Assembly (NCBI RefSeq): GCF_000170855.1
Contig: NZ_ABCQ01000029.1
Span: 1 to 52,877, forward strand
DNA: 52,877 nucleotides
Origin: Moritella sp. PE36
GTDB lineage: Bacteria; Pseudomonadota; Gammaproteobacteria; Enterobacterales; Moritellaceae
Direction: 5' to 3'
Below the pieces are notes generated by a model. That model was not told the DNA's origin and did not search any database. It was given only the letters and a program-made list of their open reading frames with translations. The stretch's first letter is position 1. Each line of letters opens with the position of its first letter. A program made the translations under genes and the position numbers. This document shows positions 1 to 10,054 of this stretch, in pieces.

Positions 1-151
1 GCATTAATTCGTGGCTTGACCGCTTATTACTTGAAGAAACAGGTATCCTGTGGTTATCGCTGAAGATCCACTTACCTGTGTGGCTCGTGGTGGTGGTACA
101 GCATTAGAAATGATTGATATGCACGGTGGTGATCTGTTTAATTACGATTAA
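1..151 (+). CDS. mreB: Rod-shape determining protein MreB, 3' fragment with two apparent frameshifts
   Basis: This is the end of the bacterial actin homologue MreB, which forms membrane-bound filaments that guide cell-wall elongation. From base 50 the frame reads [16 protein letters not shown], then [13 protein letters not shown] and a stop at 149-151, the highly conserved MreB C-terminus. Upstream the same protein continues in two other frames: ALIRGL from base 1, then RLLLEETGI from base 21. One base is missing near 18-19 (a lost G before the Asp codon) and another near 47-48 (CCT reads CT). Two indels within 30 bases at the very edge of the window look like sequencing or assembly error rather than a real pseudogene. 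Directly followed by mreC and mreD, as in most rod-shaped Gram-negatives. Confidence 0.9.
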
Positions 152-173
152 GCACGTGATTAAATAATCCTAT

Positions 174-197
174 AGGATGGCGGACGCGCCATCCTTT
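174..197 (+). terminator. GC-rich hairpin between mreB and mreC (possible attenuator)
   Basis: A perfect 9-bp stem, AGGATGGCG (174-182) with CGCCATCCT (187-195) and a GACG loop, is followed only by TTTGAG. It sits 22 bp past the mreB stop and ends 15 bp before the mreC start. The short U-run makes full termination unlikely. By inference it partly attenuates or protects the mreB message, so that MreB is made in excess over MreC and MreD. Confidence 0.5.
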
Positions 198-211
198 GAG
201 AATACCATCTA

Positions 212-1081
212 ATGAAACCTATTTTTGCTACTTCAACATCTTTACAACTGCGCTTGTTCCTGGCTGTTATCGCCTCTTTCTCATTGATTGTTTTTGATTC
301 AAAATTTGATTCATTTTCGAATGTGCGACTTTATTTAAATACCGCGGTATCACCGTTAATTTATGCCGCAGATATCCCCAGTGAAATGCTCAAAGGTGTA
401 TCAAATACTGTTGTCAGCCGCCGAGACTTAAGAAAAAAAGTGACAGAACAACAAGACAAACTATTCATTCAGCAAGTCCAGTTGTTGGAATTTAAGCATC
501 TAAAACAAGAAAATAAACGGCTACGGGCGTTACTTAATTCACCCGTGCATTCTGACCAGCGTAAGTTAGTTGCTGAAATAATCACTGTTAATTCCGATCC
601 GTTTTCACTGCAAGTGGTGATTAATAAAGGCGCTACGGATGGCGTTTATATTGGCCAACCGATATTAAACGAACAAGGTGTGGTGGGACAAATTGTCGAT
701 GTGGCTGCCACATACAGTCGAGTATTACTGATTGCTGATATTAGTCATGGTATTCCGGTGCGAGTACAACGTAATGATATTCGTGCGATTGCCAATGGCA
801 GCGGTGAGTTAAACAGTCTAAATCTACCCTATGTGCCACACAGTACCGATATTAAAGTGGGTGATGTGTTAGTGACTTCTGGCCTCGGAGGCGTGTTTCC
901 CGAAGGTTATCCCGTTGCGACAATCACGGACTTTACTTATCAGACGGGTCAACCTTATGCGCAAGTCGAAGCAAAACCGGCTGTCGAATTGGAGCGGATC
1001 CGTTACGTCCTATTAACCTGGGATGAAGATAATACGTCAAATAACAACGCTGAACAGAGTAACAAGGTGGAGGCATTATGA
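212..1081 (+). CDS. mreC: Rod-shape determining protein MreC
   Basis: MreC is the periplasmic scaffold of the elongasome; it binds PBP2 and links MreB filaments to lateral wall synthesis. The 289-residue product has a short cytoplasmic N-terminus, one membrane helix at about residues 13-30, a coiled-coil stretch at about 75-110 (rich in Lys, Glu, Gln), and the two beta-barrel MreC core from about 115 to 270 with the typical GATDGVYIGQPI and GLGGVFPEGYPV segments. Length fits the family. The last 4 bases (ATGA) overlap the mreD start, implying translational coupling. The Asn/Glu-rich tail is typical of MreC and poorly conserved. Confidence 0.96.
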   Translation: MKPIFATSTSLQLRLFLAVIASFSLIVFDSKFDSFSNVRLYLNTAVSPLIYAADIPSEMLKGVSNTVVSRRDLRKKVTEQQDKLFIQQVQLLEFKHLKQENKRLRALLNSPVHSDQRKLVAEIITVNSDPFSLQVVINKGATDGVYIGQPILNEQGVVGQIVDVAATYSRVLLIADISHGIPVRVQRNDIRAIANGSGELNSLNLPYVPHSTDIKVGDVLVTSGLGGVFPEGYPVATITDFTYQTGQPYAQVEAKPAVELERIRYVLLTWDEDNTSNNNAEQSNKVEAL

Positions 1082-1560
1082 CATCTGCGAACGGTCGTTT
1101 TAAAATAATCCTGACCTTAATCGTCGCGTTATTACTCACGGCACTTCCTGTGCCCGAGCCTTTAAATCATTTCCGCCCTGATTGGCTGTTATTGGTATTG
1201 GGTTATTGGTGTATGGCACTGCCATATCGCGTCAGTATTGGTTATGCCTGGATCACGGGGTTAACGCTAGATATATTATTAGGTGCACCGTTAGGGATCC
1301 ACTCCTTGGCCTTGTCTATTGTTATCTATATTATCGTGATGAATCATCGTCTGATCCGGAACATATCATTATGGCAGCAAGCATTAATTGTTGGCTTCTT
1401 AACGATGCTGAATAAGTTAATCATATTCTGGGCTGAAAAATTACTTTTCGACATCTCAATAACACCTATGTACTTATGGTCAATCTTAACCACGATGTTA
1501 ATATGGCCATGGATATTCTTGATTTTACGGAAAATCCGTCGTCAATTTGCGATTAGATAA
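1078..1560 (+). CDS. mreD: Rod-shape determining protein MreD
   Basis: MreD is a small integral membrane partner of MreC in the elongasome. The 160-residue product is almost entirely hydrophobic, with about five predicted helices beginning with ILTLIVALLLTALP, and carries the family motif RPDWLLLVLGYW near residues 33-44. The length matches E. coli MreD (162). Its ATG overlaps the mreC stop by 4 bases. The position after mreBC makes the assignment secure despite the low sequence conservation of the family. Confidence 0.94.
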   Translation: MTSANGRFKIILTLIVALLLTALPVPEPLNHFRPDWLLLVLGYWCMALPYRVSIGYAWITGLTLDILLGAPLGIHSLALSIVIYIIVMNHRLIRNISLWQQALIVGFLTMLNKLIIFWAEKLLFDISITPMYLWSILTTMLIWPWIFLILRKIRRQFAIR

Positions 1561-1598
1561 TGGCCTGAAGATAGCTTAATTGAGTAGAAAATAATAAG

Positions 1599-2216
1599 AT
1601 GAAACAGATAAATATGTATTTAGCGTCGCAGTCGCCACGTCGCCGTGAGTTATTAACCCAAATTGGCGTTGAATTCTCGGTATTATCCGTTGATGTAGAA
1701 GAGCAACAGCAAGTGGGTGAATTAGCACCTGATTATGTGTCACGCCTGGCTCGGGATAAAGCGCAAGCGGGTGTTGCTGCGCTAATCAATGCACACGCAA
1801 CACAGGTTAATATGAATACCGCCGCTGAATACGTGGTGTTAGGTGCTGACACCATCGTTGTCTATGCCGGACAAGTATTAGAAAAACCGGTTGATGAAGC
1901 AGATTCGATTCGGATGTTAAGTTTATTATCAGGTCATGAACATGAAGTGATGACCGCGGTTGCGCTGGCCGATAGCACGCGTTGCTGGGTTGAACTCGTC
2001 ACCACTCAAGTACAGTTTAGAGAAATATCACGCTCTGAAATGCAGGATTACTGGCGTACTGGTGAACCCAGCGATAAAGCCGGTAGTTATGCAATTCAAG
2101 GTCTTGCAGGTAAATTCGTCAGTCATCTGAGCGGTAGTTATAGCGCTGTTGTCGGCTTACCATTAATGCAAACCGAGCAATTAATTCAAGCCTTTAAGGC
2201 AGAACAGAATAAGTAA
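1599..2216 (+). CDS. maf: Maf-family nucleotide pyrophosphatase (dTTP/UTP type, YhdE)
   Basis: Maf proteins hydrolyse non-canonical or surplus nucleoside triphosphates to the monophosphate; the YhdE branch prefers dTTP, UTP and modified pyrimidines. The signature LASQSPRRRELL is at residues 8-19, followed by VLGADTIVV with the catalytic Asp, EKPVDEADS, and the GSYAIQGLAGKF segment near 161-172. At 205 residues it is a little longer than E. coli YhdE (197). The start at 1599 is taken; an in-frame ATG at 1614 is possible. It lies between mreD and rng, the usual place for this gene, and may be cotranscribed with mreBCD. Confidence 0.93.
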   Translation: MKQINMYLASQSPRRRELLTQIGVEFSVLSVDVEEQQQVGELAPDYVSRLARDKAQAGVAALINAHATQVNMNTAAEYVVLGADTIVVYAGQVLEKPVDEADSIRMLSLLSGHEHEVMTAVALADSTRCWVELVTTQVQFREISRSEMQDYWRTGEPSDKAGSYAIQGLAGKFVSHLSGSYSAVVGLPLMQTEQLIQAFKAEQNK

Positions 2217-2232
2217 TGAAGGGCTAAATAAT

Positions 2233-3708
2233 ATGGGTCAAACGACAGAGTTATTAGTAAATGTCACCCCGAGCGAAACACGTGTTGCCTTGATTGAAAA
2301 TGGCATATTACAAGAAATACATGTAGAGCGAGAAGCGAAACGTGGCATCGTGGGTAATATCTATAAAGGTAAAGTAAGTCGGGTATTACCGGGCATGCAA
2401 GCTGCATTTATTGATATTGGTCTTGATAAGGCGGCATTCTTACATGCATCGGATATTGTCCCGCATACCGAATGTGTTGCTGCGGGTGAAAAAAAACATT
2501 TTAAAGTTGCTGATATTTCTCAGCTGGTGCGTCAAGGCCAGGATATCACCGTACAAGTGGTGAAAGATCCGATGGGTACCAAAGGTGCACGTCTCACCAC
2601 AGATATTACCCTGCCTTCGCGCTATTTAGTGTTTATGCCGGGCAGCTCTCACGTGGGGGTCTCACAACGTATTGATTGTGAAGAAGAGCGTAGTCGCTTA
2701 AAAGCTATCACCGAAGCTCAGGTCGATGAGCTTGGTGGTTATATTATTCGCACGGCCGCGGATGGGGTGCGTGATAAAGAAATCGAACAAGATATCGCTT
2801 ACTTAAAACGTTTATGGACCAAAGTACTACAGCGTCAACGAAGTAATCCAAGTGCGAGTATGTTGTATCAAGATCCGTCATTAGCATTCCGCATTATTCG
2901 TGATTTTGTGGGTTCACCACTGGATAAGATCAGGGTCGATTCTCGTCTTGCTTATACTGAGTTATGTGAATTCACCGAATCCTATGTGCCTGAATTAGTC
3001 AGCGCGTTAGAACTCTATACCGGTGAGCGTCCGATCTTTGAAATGTACGATGTTGAAAATGAATCTCAGCGTGCTTTAGAGCGAAAAGTAACGTTAAAGT
3101 CAGGTGGTTATTTAATTATTGACCAGACTGAAGCTATGACCACGATTGATATTAATACCGGTGCTTTTGTTGGCCATCGTAATCTTGAAGATACTATTTT
3201 TAATACCAATGTGGAATCAACCCAAGCGATTGCACGACAGCTGAGATTACGTAATCTGGGTGGTATTATCATCATCGATTTTATTGACATGCAAAGTTCT
3301 GAGCATCGCCGTCGGGTGATGGAATGTTTAGAGGCGGCATTAAGCCATGATCGCGCTAAAACTAATACTCATGACTTCTCGGCGTTAGGGCTAGTCGAAA
3401 TGACCCGTAAGCGTACCCGTGAATCATTAGAACATGTGTTATGTTCTGATTGTCCCACGTGTGACGGTCGCGGCTCGGTGAAAACAGTGGAAACCGTATG
3501 TTATGAGATCTTCCGTGAAGTAACCCGTGTTAATCGTGCTTACGATGCGGACCAGTTTAACGTCTATGCGTCTGTCGCCGTTGCTGAGTATATTGAAAAA
3601 GAAGAATCTCACAGTATTGCGGAATTAGAATTATTCATGGGTAAGCAGGTGAAGATCAAACCTGAACCTCTGTACTTACAAGAGCAGTTTGATGTGGTGA
3701 TGATGTAA
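2233..3708 (+). CDS. rng: Ribonuclease G
   Basis: RNase G is a 5'-end-sensing endoribonuclease of the RNase E family that matures the 5' end of 16S rRNA and initiates decay of some mRNAs. The 491 residues match E. coli RNase G (489). Visible parts are the N-terminal RNase H-like half with an embedded S1 domain (about 35-130, GIVGNIYKGKVSRVLPGMQAAFIDIG), the metal-binding aspartates at D306 (TTIDINTGAF) and D349 (IIIIDFIDMQ), and the zinc-link CPTCDGRG near residue 405. It lacks the long C-terminal degradosome scaffold of RNase E. Starts 16 bp after maf and ends 1 bp before yhdP. Confidence 0.97.
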   Translation: MGQTTELLVNVTPSETRVALIENGILQEIHVEREAKRGIVGNIYKGKVSRVLPGMQAAFIDIGLDKAAFLHASDIVPHTECVAAGEKKHFKVADISQLVRQGQDITVQVVKDPMGTKGARLTTDITLPSRYLVFMPGSSHVGVSQRIDCEEERSRLKAITEAQVDELGGYIIRTAADGVRDKEIEQDIAYLKRLWTKVLQRQRSNPSASMLYQDPSLAFRIIRDFVGSPLDKIRVDSRLAYTELCEFTESYVPELVSALELYTGERPIFEMYDVENESQRALERKVTLKSGGYLIIDQTEAMTTIDINTGAFVGHRNLEDTIFNTNVESTQAIARQLRLRNLGGIIIIDFIDMQSSEHRRRVMECLEAALSHDRAKTNTHDFSALGLVEMTRKRTRESLEHVLCSDCPTCDGRGSVKTVETVCYEIFREVTRVNRAYDADQFNVYASVAVAEYIEKEESHSIAELELFMGKQVKIKPEPLYLQEQFDVVMM

Positions 3709-3709
3709 C

Positions 3710-6700
3710 GTGGCAGGGAAACGAAATTGGCTAAGACGATGTGGTAAAATATGCCTTTATACTTTTGCCTGTTTAGCTGTTTTTTCTGCGGTTTCGATTA
3801 GTCTGCTACGGGCGAGTTTACCCTACCTGAATCAATATCATGATCGGGTGATTGATTGGCTGGTGGCGGATCAATCGGTGAGTATTGAAGTACAAAGTAT
3901 TGATGCGGGCTGGTATAAATTCGGCCCGGTATTAATTATTAATACCTTAGACGTTAAGTTTGATGAGTCATTACCGTATGACTTTGACGTTGAACGTATC
4001 AAGATCAGTATTGATTTTTGGAACAGTATATTAGAACGAAAACTGCTGGTCGATAATCTGATCTTAGATGGCGTGCAGATAAAATTACCCCTTTCTCCGT
4101 TTCAGGATGCTGACGAAAAAGACCCTAAACTTGCCTCTCCCGAATTAACTCGTCTTCTTGATGTATTTTTCCGTCAACTTACGCATTTCGAATTAACCAA
4201 TAGTAATCTACGGATATTAACCCCTGCGGGTGAAGAAAAGATCATTCATATTCCAGAGTTTGCTTGGTTAAATCAAGGCAATCGTCATCGAGGCGAAGGT
4301 TGGGCATACATTAATGATGATATTGATGATAACAATTTACGCATCATGGTTGATGTTACCAGTGCCAAACATGATTTAACCAATGTCAGTGGTCAGATTT
4401 ATGTGCAAGCCGAAAACATGAGTTTATCCAGTTGGTTTGAAAAGGTATTGTTTAAACGAGAAGGCTTAAAACAAGGTGCATTAAGTTTTGAAAGTTGGAT
4501 TGATATTGTTAGCAATAAACCGACATCGGCATTATTAAAGTTACAACCGTCAGCATTTACTTGGACAAGTGCTAACCTCCAACAAAACCTGAATATATGG
4601 GGGGGAGAGCTGGAATGGCAGTTAACGGATGCTGGTTGGCAATTGGATAGCCGTGATTTAGCGCTAGTGACTAATGGTATTGTCTGGCCACCGCTTGATT
4701 TGCAAGTCAGGCAGCAAGGCAATGAACTGTTTGCTTTTGTTAATCAAGTTGAGTTGTCTAAGTTGGCGCCGATTGTGGCCTTGTCTCGTCATGTTGATGA
4801 AGCTTTGTTTAATGATCTTAAAACCCTATATCCACATGGTCTAGTGCGTGACATTAAAATTAAGATCCCAATGCAAGATTGGACTCAGTTGCGTTATCAG
4901 TTACAAGTGGAAGATCTGCAGTTACAAAGTTGGCAGGGTTTCCCGGGTATCGACAATGTTGATATTGCGGTGACGGGTAACTTAAATAGCGGTAAGATCA
5001 GCATTGCTATGCAGGATGCGGTATTAGATCTAACACAATACTTAGACCAAAATATTCGGGTTAATCAGTTTTCCACTGAGCTGACTTGGCAGCGCTATGG
5101 CAATACTGATTTAGCCGGTACATTTAGCCGTTCTGGGGTTGAAATTATCGCCGATAAGGTATTTGTTGATACCCCTGAACTGGTCCTCGATAGTCAATTT
5201 TTATTAGATATTCCGACCAATGCTGCGCCGTTTCTCAGCCTTGCTGGCGATTTAACATTACGTGATGCCAGTAAAGCCTATTACTACTACCCAACGGCGT
5301 ATATGGGGGAAACACTCATTGATTACCTGCGTGATGCTTTAAAACAAGGGCATGCGGATAATGGTCAATTATTATGGTTTGGTGAGTTTGCCAATTATCC
5401 TTATTCTCAAGGTGATGGCATATTTCAGACGCGCTTAAATGTCGTTGATGCTGAGTTTAAATTTGATCCACAATGGCCAAGCTTAACCGAATTACAGTTA
5501 GCATTATTATTTCATAATGATGATCTATTTATGTCATCCCGCAACGGTAACCTGGGGCCGCTTGCCTTATCGCGAGTAGATTTACAGTTACCAAACTTAA
5601 GTGACGTCAAAGCGCTGGGTATTCAGGCGCAGTTTAAAACGACCGGCAAGCAAGCCAAAGCGCTTATTGATTTAAGTCCGTTACCAGAAGTGACGGCTGC
5701 ATTGAACAGCCTGCAAGTTAGCGGTGATATAACCGGCACACTCGATCTGGTTATTCCATTCACCGACGATGACCAAGTCACGGTCAAAGGTGAAATAGAC
5801 TTGGTCGATGACAGTATTTACTTACCCGCATTAGCATTAACCTTGACGAATGTTAATGGTCGCTTCAAATTTGCTGATGATGGCCTGTTATCCAGCCGGT
5901 TCACAGCTAAATTGCTCGGTGAGCCGCTTGATATTAATTTTAGTACCGTGCAGAACAATAATGATTATCAAGTGAATGTTGAACTGGCTGGGCGTTGGTC
6001 TAGTGACAAGGTGATGGCACAGTTAATGCCTACATACCAGCAATACGTGTCTGGTGATGTGAACTGGAAAGGCACATTAAATATGCGCTTTCCTGAGCAA
6101 GGCTTTAATTATGAATTTGATGTGCAAAGTGATTTAACTCAGTTCGAACTCGACTTACCGATGCCGTTGGAAAAATTGGCGAGTCAGGATTGGCCAACCG
6201 ATATCTCTGTGGTTGGTAATGATAAACAAGCTCATATCCAGTTAAACAGCAGTGATATCTTGTATTTCTCTGGGCAAGTTAATTACGCCGATGATAATGT
6301 AGCCTTGATTCAATCGTTAGTACAAATTGGTAATGCTGACAAACTGCTGATCAGCGATACCGCTAATGCTATCGTGGTTAATGTTGATAATATTGATATC
6401 GCCGAGTGGCAATTATGGTATGGCGGTTTACCTGATAGTGAATTTGATGTGAGTAGCGCGGTAGAGCCCTTATCCTCAATTAAAATCGCGGTAGCAAATA
6501 CGATTTACTATCAACAGCCCTTGGATGATTTAACGATAACGGCGACCAAAGGCTATCGTAACTGGGGTATTGAGCTTAAAGCGAGTGAGTTTAATGGTTC
6601 GGTTGTTATTCCGGATATCGGTAATATCAATATCGATTTTGATTATCTCTATTTACCTGATCTGGTGTTGCCGTCAGATGTCATTGATGATGCCGCGCAA

Positions 6701-7606
6701 GAAGCCAAAGCAACAACACTGGTCTGGCAAGATGTCCCCGGTTTCAACTTCAATTGTGGTGCCTGTATTCTGGGTGAAATTAATTTAGGTCGTACATCTG
6801 TAGAAGTGACTAAGAGCGCGTCTGGATTGACACTTAAAGCACTTGATATTGATATGGAACACTCAACGGTGGCGATGACCGGGCGCTGGTTTACTGATGC
6901 GCAAGGTAAGCAAGCGACGCAATTGCGAGGTGAATTAAAAACCAAGAGTATCGAAGAATTTATGACGGGTTTAGGGCTAATTAGTCCGTTAGCAAAGACG
7001 CCTGCAGAGGTTGATTTTCGTTTAGCTTGGCAAGACCAGCCCTTCGATGTTGATGTTGAATCACTGAAGGGTAACGCGACGATAACAACTCAAGCAGGGC
7101 GGATCACGAATGTCAGTGACAAAGGCACCCGCTTCTTAAGTGTGCTGAGTTTACAGTCATTGGTGAAGCGATTAAGTTTAGACTTTAGTGATGTGTTTAA
7201 TGACGGCTTTCCGTATTCATCAATGCAGGCCTCGCTACAGATTGCCGATGGTGCGATTAATAATAAAGATTTTTTACTTAATTCCAGTAGCGGTAAAATT
7301 ACTGGTAACGGCTATATTGATTTAGTGACGGATACCATCAATTATAATTTAAGTTTCTTCCCAGATGTGACATCGAGTTTACCGCTATTGACTGCGTTTG
7401 CGGTAACGCCGACCACAGCATTGGCTGTTTTTGCACTGTCGAAATTACTCGAACCCGTGGTAGAGGTGATCACTGAACTTAAATTTAACGTCAGCGGCGA
7501 TCTTGAAAATCCGGTATTTACCGAAGTCAAACGTAATCAAAAAGCGATTACTGTGCCTGATAAACTGATTAATGCTGCTGGGCCGAAAAGAACGAGGAAT
7601 AAATAA
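3710..7606 (+). CDS. yhdP: AsmA-like inter-membrane lipid transport protein YhdP
   Basis: YhdP is a large bridge-like protein of the AsmA/TamB class, anchored in the inner membrane and spanning the periplasm; in E. coli it works with TamB and YdbH to move phospholipids to the outer membrane. The 1298 residues (E. coli 1266) begin with one membrane helix at about 12-34, followed by a long beta-rich region and a C-terminal AsmA/DUF3971-type region ending with a hydrophobic stretch (LTAFAVTPTTALAVFALSKLL, roughly 1240-1260). The start is GTG at 3710, one base after the rng stop, so translation is probably coupled. The stop overlaps the next gene by one base. Confidence 0.95.
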   Translation: MAGKRNWLRRCGKICLYTFACLAVFSAVSISLLRASLPYLNQYHDRVIDWLVADQSVSIEVQSIDAGWYKFGPVLIINTLDVKFDESLPYDFDVERIKISIDFWNSILERKLLVDNLILDGVQIKLPLSPFQDADEKDPKLASPELTRLLDVFFRQLTHFELTNSNLRILTPAGEEKIIHIPEFAWLNQGNRHRGEGWAYINDDIDDNNLRIMVDVTSAKHDLTNVSGQIYVQAENMSLSSWFEKVLFKREGLKQGALSFESWIDIVSNKPTSALLKLQPSAFTWTSANLQQNLNIWGGELEWQLTDAGWQLDSRDLALVTNGIVWPPLDLQVRQQGNELFAFVNQVELSKLAPIVALSRHVDEALFNDLKTLYPHGLVRDIKIKIPMQDWTQLRYQLQVEDLQLQSWQGFPGIDNVDIAVTGNLNSGKISIAMQDAVLDLTQYLDQNIRVNQFSTELTWQRYGNTDLAGTFSRSGVEIIADKVFVDTPELVLDSQFLLDIPTNAAPFLSLAGDLTLRDASKAYYYYPTAYMGETLIDYLRDALKQGHADNGQLLWFGEFANYPYSQGDGIFQTRLNVVDAEFKFDPQWPSLTELQLALLFHNDDLFMSSRNGNLGPLALSRVDLQLPNLSDVKALGIQAQFKTTGKQAKALIDLSPLPEVTAALNSLQVSGDITGTLDLVIPFTDDDQVTVKGEIDLVDDSIYLPALALTLTNVNGRFKFADDGLLSSRFTAKLLGEPLDINFSTVQNNNDYQVNVELAGRWSSDKVMAQLMPTYQQYVSGDVNWKGTLNMRFPEQGFNYEFDVQSDLTQFELDLPMPLEKLASQDWPTDISVVGNDKQAHIQLNSSDILYFSGQVNYADDNVALIQSLVQIGNADKLLISDTANAIVVNVDNIDIAEWQLWYGGLPDSEFDVSSAVEPLSSIKIAVANTIYYQQPLDDLTITATKGYRNWGIELKASEFNGSVVIPDIGNINIDFDYLYLPDLVLPSDVIDDAAQEAKATTLVWQDVPGFNFNCGACILGEINLGRTSVEVTKSASGLTLKALDIDMEHSTVAMTGRWFTDAQGKQATQLRGELKTKSIEEFMTGLGLISPLAKTPAEVDFRLAWQDQPFDVDVESLKGNATITTQAGRITNVSDKGTRFLSVLSLQSLVKRLSLDFSDVFNDGFPYSSMQASLQIADGAINNKDFLLNSSSGKITGNGYIDLVTDTINYNLSFFPDVTSSLPLLTAFAVTPTTALAVFALSKLLEPVVEVITELKFNVSGDLENPVFTEVKRNQKAITVPDKLINAAGPKRTRNK

Positions 7607-8478
7607 TGCAATTAGTGGCGATACAGATGACCTCGGGTGCTGATATTGAAGCAAACTTAGCGTATGTGGCTTCGCAATTGGCATTGATTAATACTCAGGT
7701 TGCCCCGACCTTGATATTATTACCGGAAAACTTTGCCTTATTTTCCCATCGTGATGATTATTTAACCCATGCCGAGCCATTAGGTGAAGGGCCGGTACAA
7801 CAGCAACTTGCCACTTGGGCTAAGCAGTATCAATGTTGGCTGGTTGCGGGTTCTTTTCCTATTCTTAGTAATATTGATGATCGTATTTATACCACCAGTT
7901 TAGCATTTGACCCCAATGGGGAATTGGTGCAACATTACAATAAGATCCACTTATTTGATGCGCATGTACCAACCGTATCCGTCGCCACGAGTGATAGCCA
8001 AGTTACCACTGGATCAACGACACAAGTATACAAAGAGTCAGATAGCTTTATTGCTGGTGATCGGGTTGCGACCTTTACTGTCGGTGATATTAAATTTGGT
8101 ATGGCGATCTGTTATGACTTACGGTTTCCTGAATTATTTCGGGTACTCAGTGTGGCGAACGTCGATGTTTTATTATTACCGGCCGCATTTACTTATGCGA
8201 CAGGTAAAGCGCACTGGTTACCTTTGTTACAAGCCCGAGCAATAGAAAATCAATGCTATGTGTTAGCGGCGAATCAGGTGGGTGATCACGGCCATAACCG
8301 TCATACTTGGGGCCACTCTGTTATCTTAGACCCTTGGGGCGACATTCTGGCTCAGCAAACGTCGGCATGCGGCATTAGCTGTGCACGATTAGACAAACAT
8401 AAGTTAGTACAAATACGTACTGATATACCGATTTTACAACACGCGCGCTTTACGGCGAGCTTGAAAAATAAAGAGTAA
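7606..8478 (+). CDS. Carbon-nitrogen hydrolase (nitrilase superfamily, deaminated-glutathione amidase-like)
   Basis: This 290-residue protein has the nitrilase catalytic triad: E41 (LLPENFALF), K113 ([11 protein letters not shown]) and C169 ([13 protein letters not shown]). The pattern around these residues resembles the Nit1/YbeM-type amidases that repair deaminated glutathione, so that role is the best inference; substrate cannot be read from sequence. Its start overlaps the yhdP stop by one base, and it is followed 8 bp later by tldD, so it belongs to the rng-yhdP-nit-tldD run. The same order occurs in Vibrio. There is an extra Ser/Thr-rich loop at about 121-147 just after the Lys motif, a common place for length variation. 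Confidence 0.9.
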   Translation: MQLVAIQMTSGADIEANLAYVASQLALINTQVAPTLILLPENFALFSHRDDYLTHAEPLGEGPVQQQLATWAKQYQCWLVAGSFPILSNIDDRIYTTSLAFDPNGELVQHYNKIHLFDAHVPTVSVATSDSQVTTGSTTQVYKESDSFIAGDRVATFTVGDIKFGMAICYDLRFPELFRVLSVANVDVLLLPAAFTYATGKAHWLPLLQARAIENQCYVLAANQVGDHGHNRHTWGHSVILDPWGDILAQQTSACGISCARLDKHKLVQIRTDIPILQHARFTASLKNKE

Positions 8479-8486
8479 CAACTCAG

Positions 8487-9935
8487 ATGAGATTTGAACA
8501 AGTCGAAAATTCAATTTTACTGCCTGCGGATCTAAACTTAGATAAGCTGCAGAATACATTATCATTATTGATGGGTAATCAACTTGATTATGGTGATCTT
8601 TATTTCCAAGCTTGCAAACATGAGTCTTGGGGATTAGAAGACGGTATCGTCAAAGAAGGTTCGTTTAACATCGAGAAAGGTGTTGGCGTACGTGCAGTAT
8701 CGGGCGAAAAAACCGGTTTTGCTTATTCTGATGAGATCAGTTTAAACGCCTTAACGCAGTCTGCCAAAGCGGCACGTGGTATTGCGGCAAGTGGTGGTCA
8801 AGGCAAAGTTAAAGCGTGGAGCAAACCACAAGGTAGTGAAATCTATCAGCCACTCGATCCATTAACTAGCATGGAACGACAGCGTAAAATTGACTTATTA
8901 CATGAAGTTGATGTGTACGCGCGTTCATTAGACACGCACGTAACGCAAGTGAGCGTGAGCTTATCGGCGGTATACGAAGAGATATTGGTTGCTGCAACAG
9001 ATGGCACACTGGCGACAGATGTACGTCCATTAGTACGCATGAACTGTTCGGTGTTAATTGAAAAGAATGGTAAACGTGAACGAGGCGGTGCTGGCGGCGG
9101 TGGTCGTTATGGTTTTGACTACTTCTTAGATGACGTTGATGGTACACAGCGTGCTTTTAGCTATGCTAAAGATGCAGTGCGTCAAGCGTTAGTTAATATT
9201 GATGCTATTGATGCACCAGCTGGAGCCATGGAAGTCGTACTGGGTGCTGGTTGGCCTGGGGTATTATTACATGAAGCGGTGGGGCATGGTCTCGAGGGTG
9301 ACTTTAACCGTAAAGGCACATCTTCTTACGCTGGTAAAATTGGCGAAAAAGTGGCATCGCCATTGTGTACGATTGTGGATAATGGCACCTTAGCCAACCG
9401 CCGTGGTTCATTGAATATTGATGATGAAGGTACGGTAACACAAAATACCATGTTGATTGAGAAGGGTATTTTGAAAGGTTACATGCAAGACAAGCTTAAC
9501 GCGCGTTTAATGGGTGTGGAGTCTACGGGTAACGGTCGTCGTGAATCATTCGCGCATTTACCGATGCCACGTATGACCAATACTTACATGTTAGCTGGCG
9601 AGCATTCACCAGAAGAAATCATTAGCACGGTTAAGAAGGGTATTTACGCGCCTAACTTTGGTGGTGGCCAAGTTGATATTACGTCGGGTAAATTTGTATT
9701 TTCCGCATCTGAAGCGTATTTAATTGAGAATGGTAAAATCACCACGCCAATTAAAGGGGCAACCTTGATCGGTAATGGTCATGAAGCCATGCAGCACATC
9801 TCAATGGTCGGTAACGATCTAGAATTAGATAAAGGTGTGGGTATTTGTGGCAAAGAAGGTCAGAGTATCCCGGTAGGTGTTGGTCAACCGACATTGAAAC
9901 TAGATAGCATGACGGTGGGTGGCACTGGTCGCTAA
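8487..9935 (+). CDS. tldD: Metalloprotease subunit TldD
   Basis: TldD is the zinc-bearing half of the TldD/TldE heterodimeric peptidase, which trims unfolded peptides, matures microcin B17 and degrades the CcdA antitoxin in E. coli. The 482 residues match E. coli TldD (481). The metal motif HEAVGH is at residues 262-267, within [16 protein letters not shown], and a second conserved segment [14 protein letters not shown] lies near 314-327. The partner gene pmbA/tldE is 0.8 kb downstream, with divergent darP between. It is preceded by the nitrilase gene and closed by a strong terminator. Confidence 0.97.
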   Translation: MRFEQVENSILLPADLNLDKLQNTLSLLMGNQLDYGDLYFQACKHESWGLEDGIVKEGSFNIEKGVGVRAVSGEKTGFAYSDEISLNALTQSAKAARGIAASGGQGKVKAWSKPQGSEIYQPLDPLTSMERQRKIDLLHEVDVYARSLDTHVTQVSVSLSAVYEEILVAATDGTLATDVRPLVRMNCSVLIEKNGKRERGGAGGGGRYGFDYFLDDVDGTQRAFSYAKDAVRQALVNIDAIDAPAGAMEVVLGAGWPGVLLHEAVGHGLEGDFNRKGTSSYAGKIGEKVASPLCTIVDNGTLANRRGSLNIDDEGTVTQNTMLIEKGILKGYMQDKLNARLMGVESTGNGRRESFAHLPMPRMTNTYMLAGEHSPEEIISTVKKGIYAPNFGGGQVDITSGKFVFSASEAYLIENGKITTPIKGATLIGNGHEAMQHISMVGNDLELDKGVGICGKEGQSIPVGVGQPTLKLDSMTVGGTGR

Positions 9936-9963
9936 TTTGTTATTTTGACATTTAGTGGATAAA

Positions 9964-10008
9964 AATAAAGCCCTAGCAAGTATATAAATGACTTGTTAGG
10001 GCTTTATT
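9964..10008. terminator. Rho-independent terminator between convergent tldD and darP
   Basis: An 18-bp near-perfect inverted repeat, AATAAAGCCCTAGCAAGT (9964-9981) with ACTTGTTAGGGCTTTATT (9991-10008), one G.U or A.C pair, and a 9-nt loop. The A-rich left and T-rich right flanks allow it to stop transcription from both the tldD and darP sides. Confidence 0.85.
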
Positions 10009-10054
10009 GTTGATACTGGTTAAACATTAATTATGCTGAGATGGCAGATTAATA

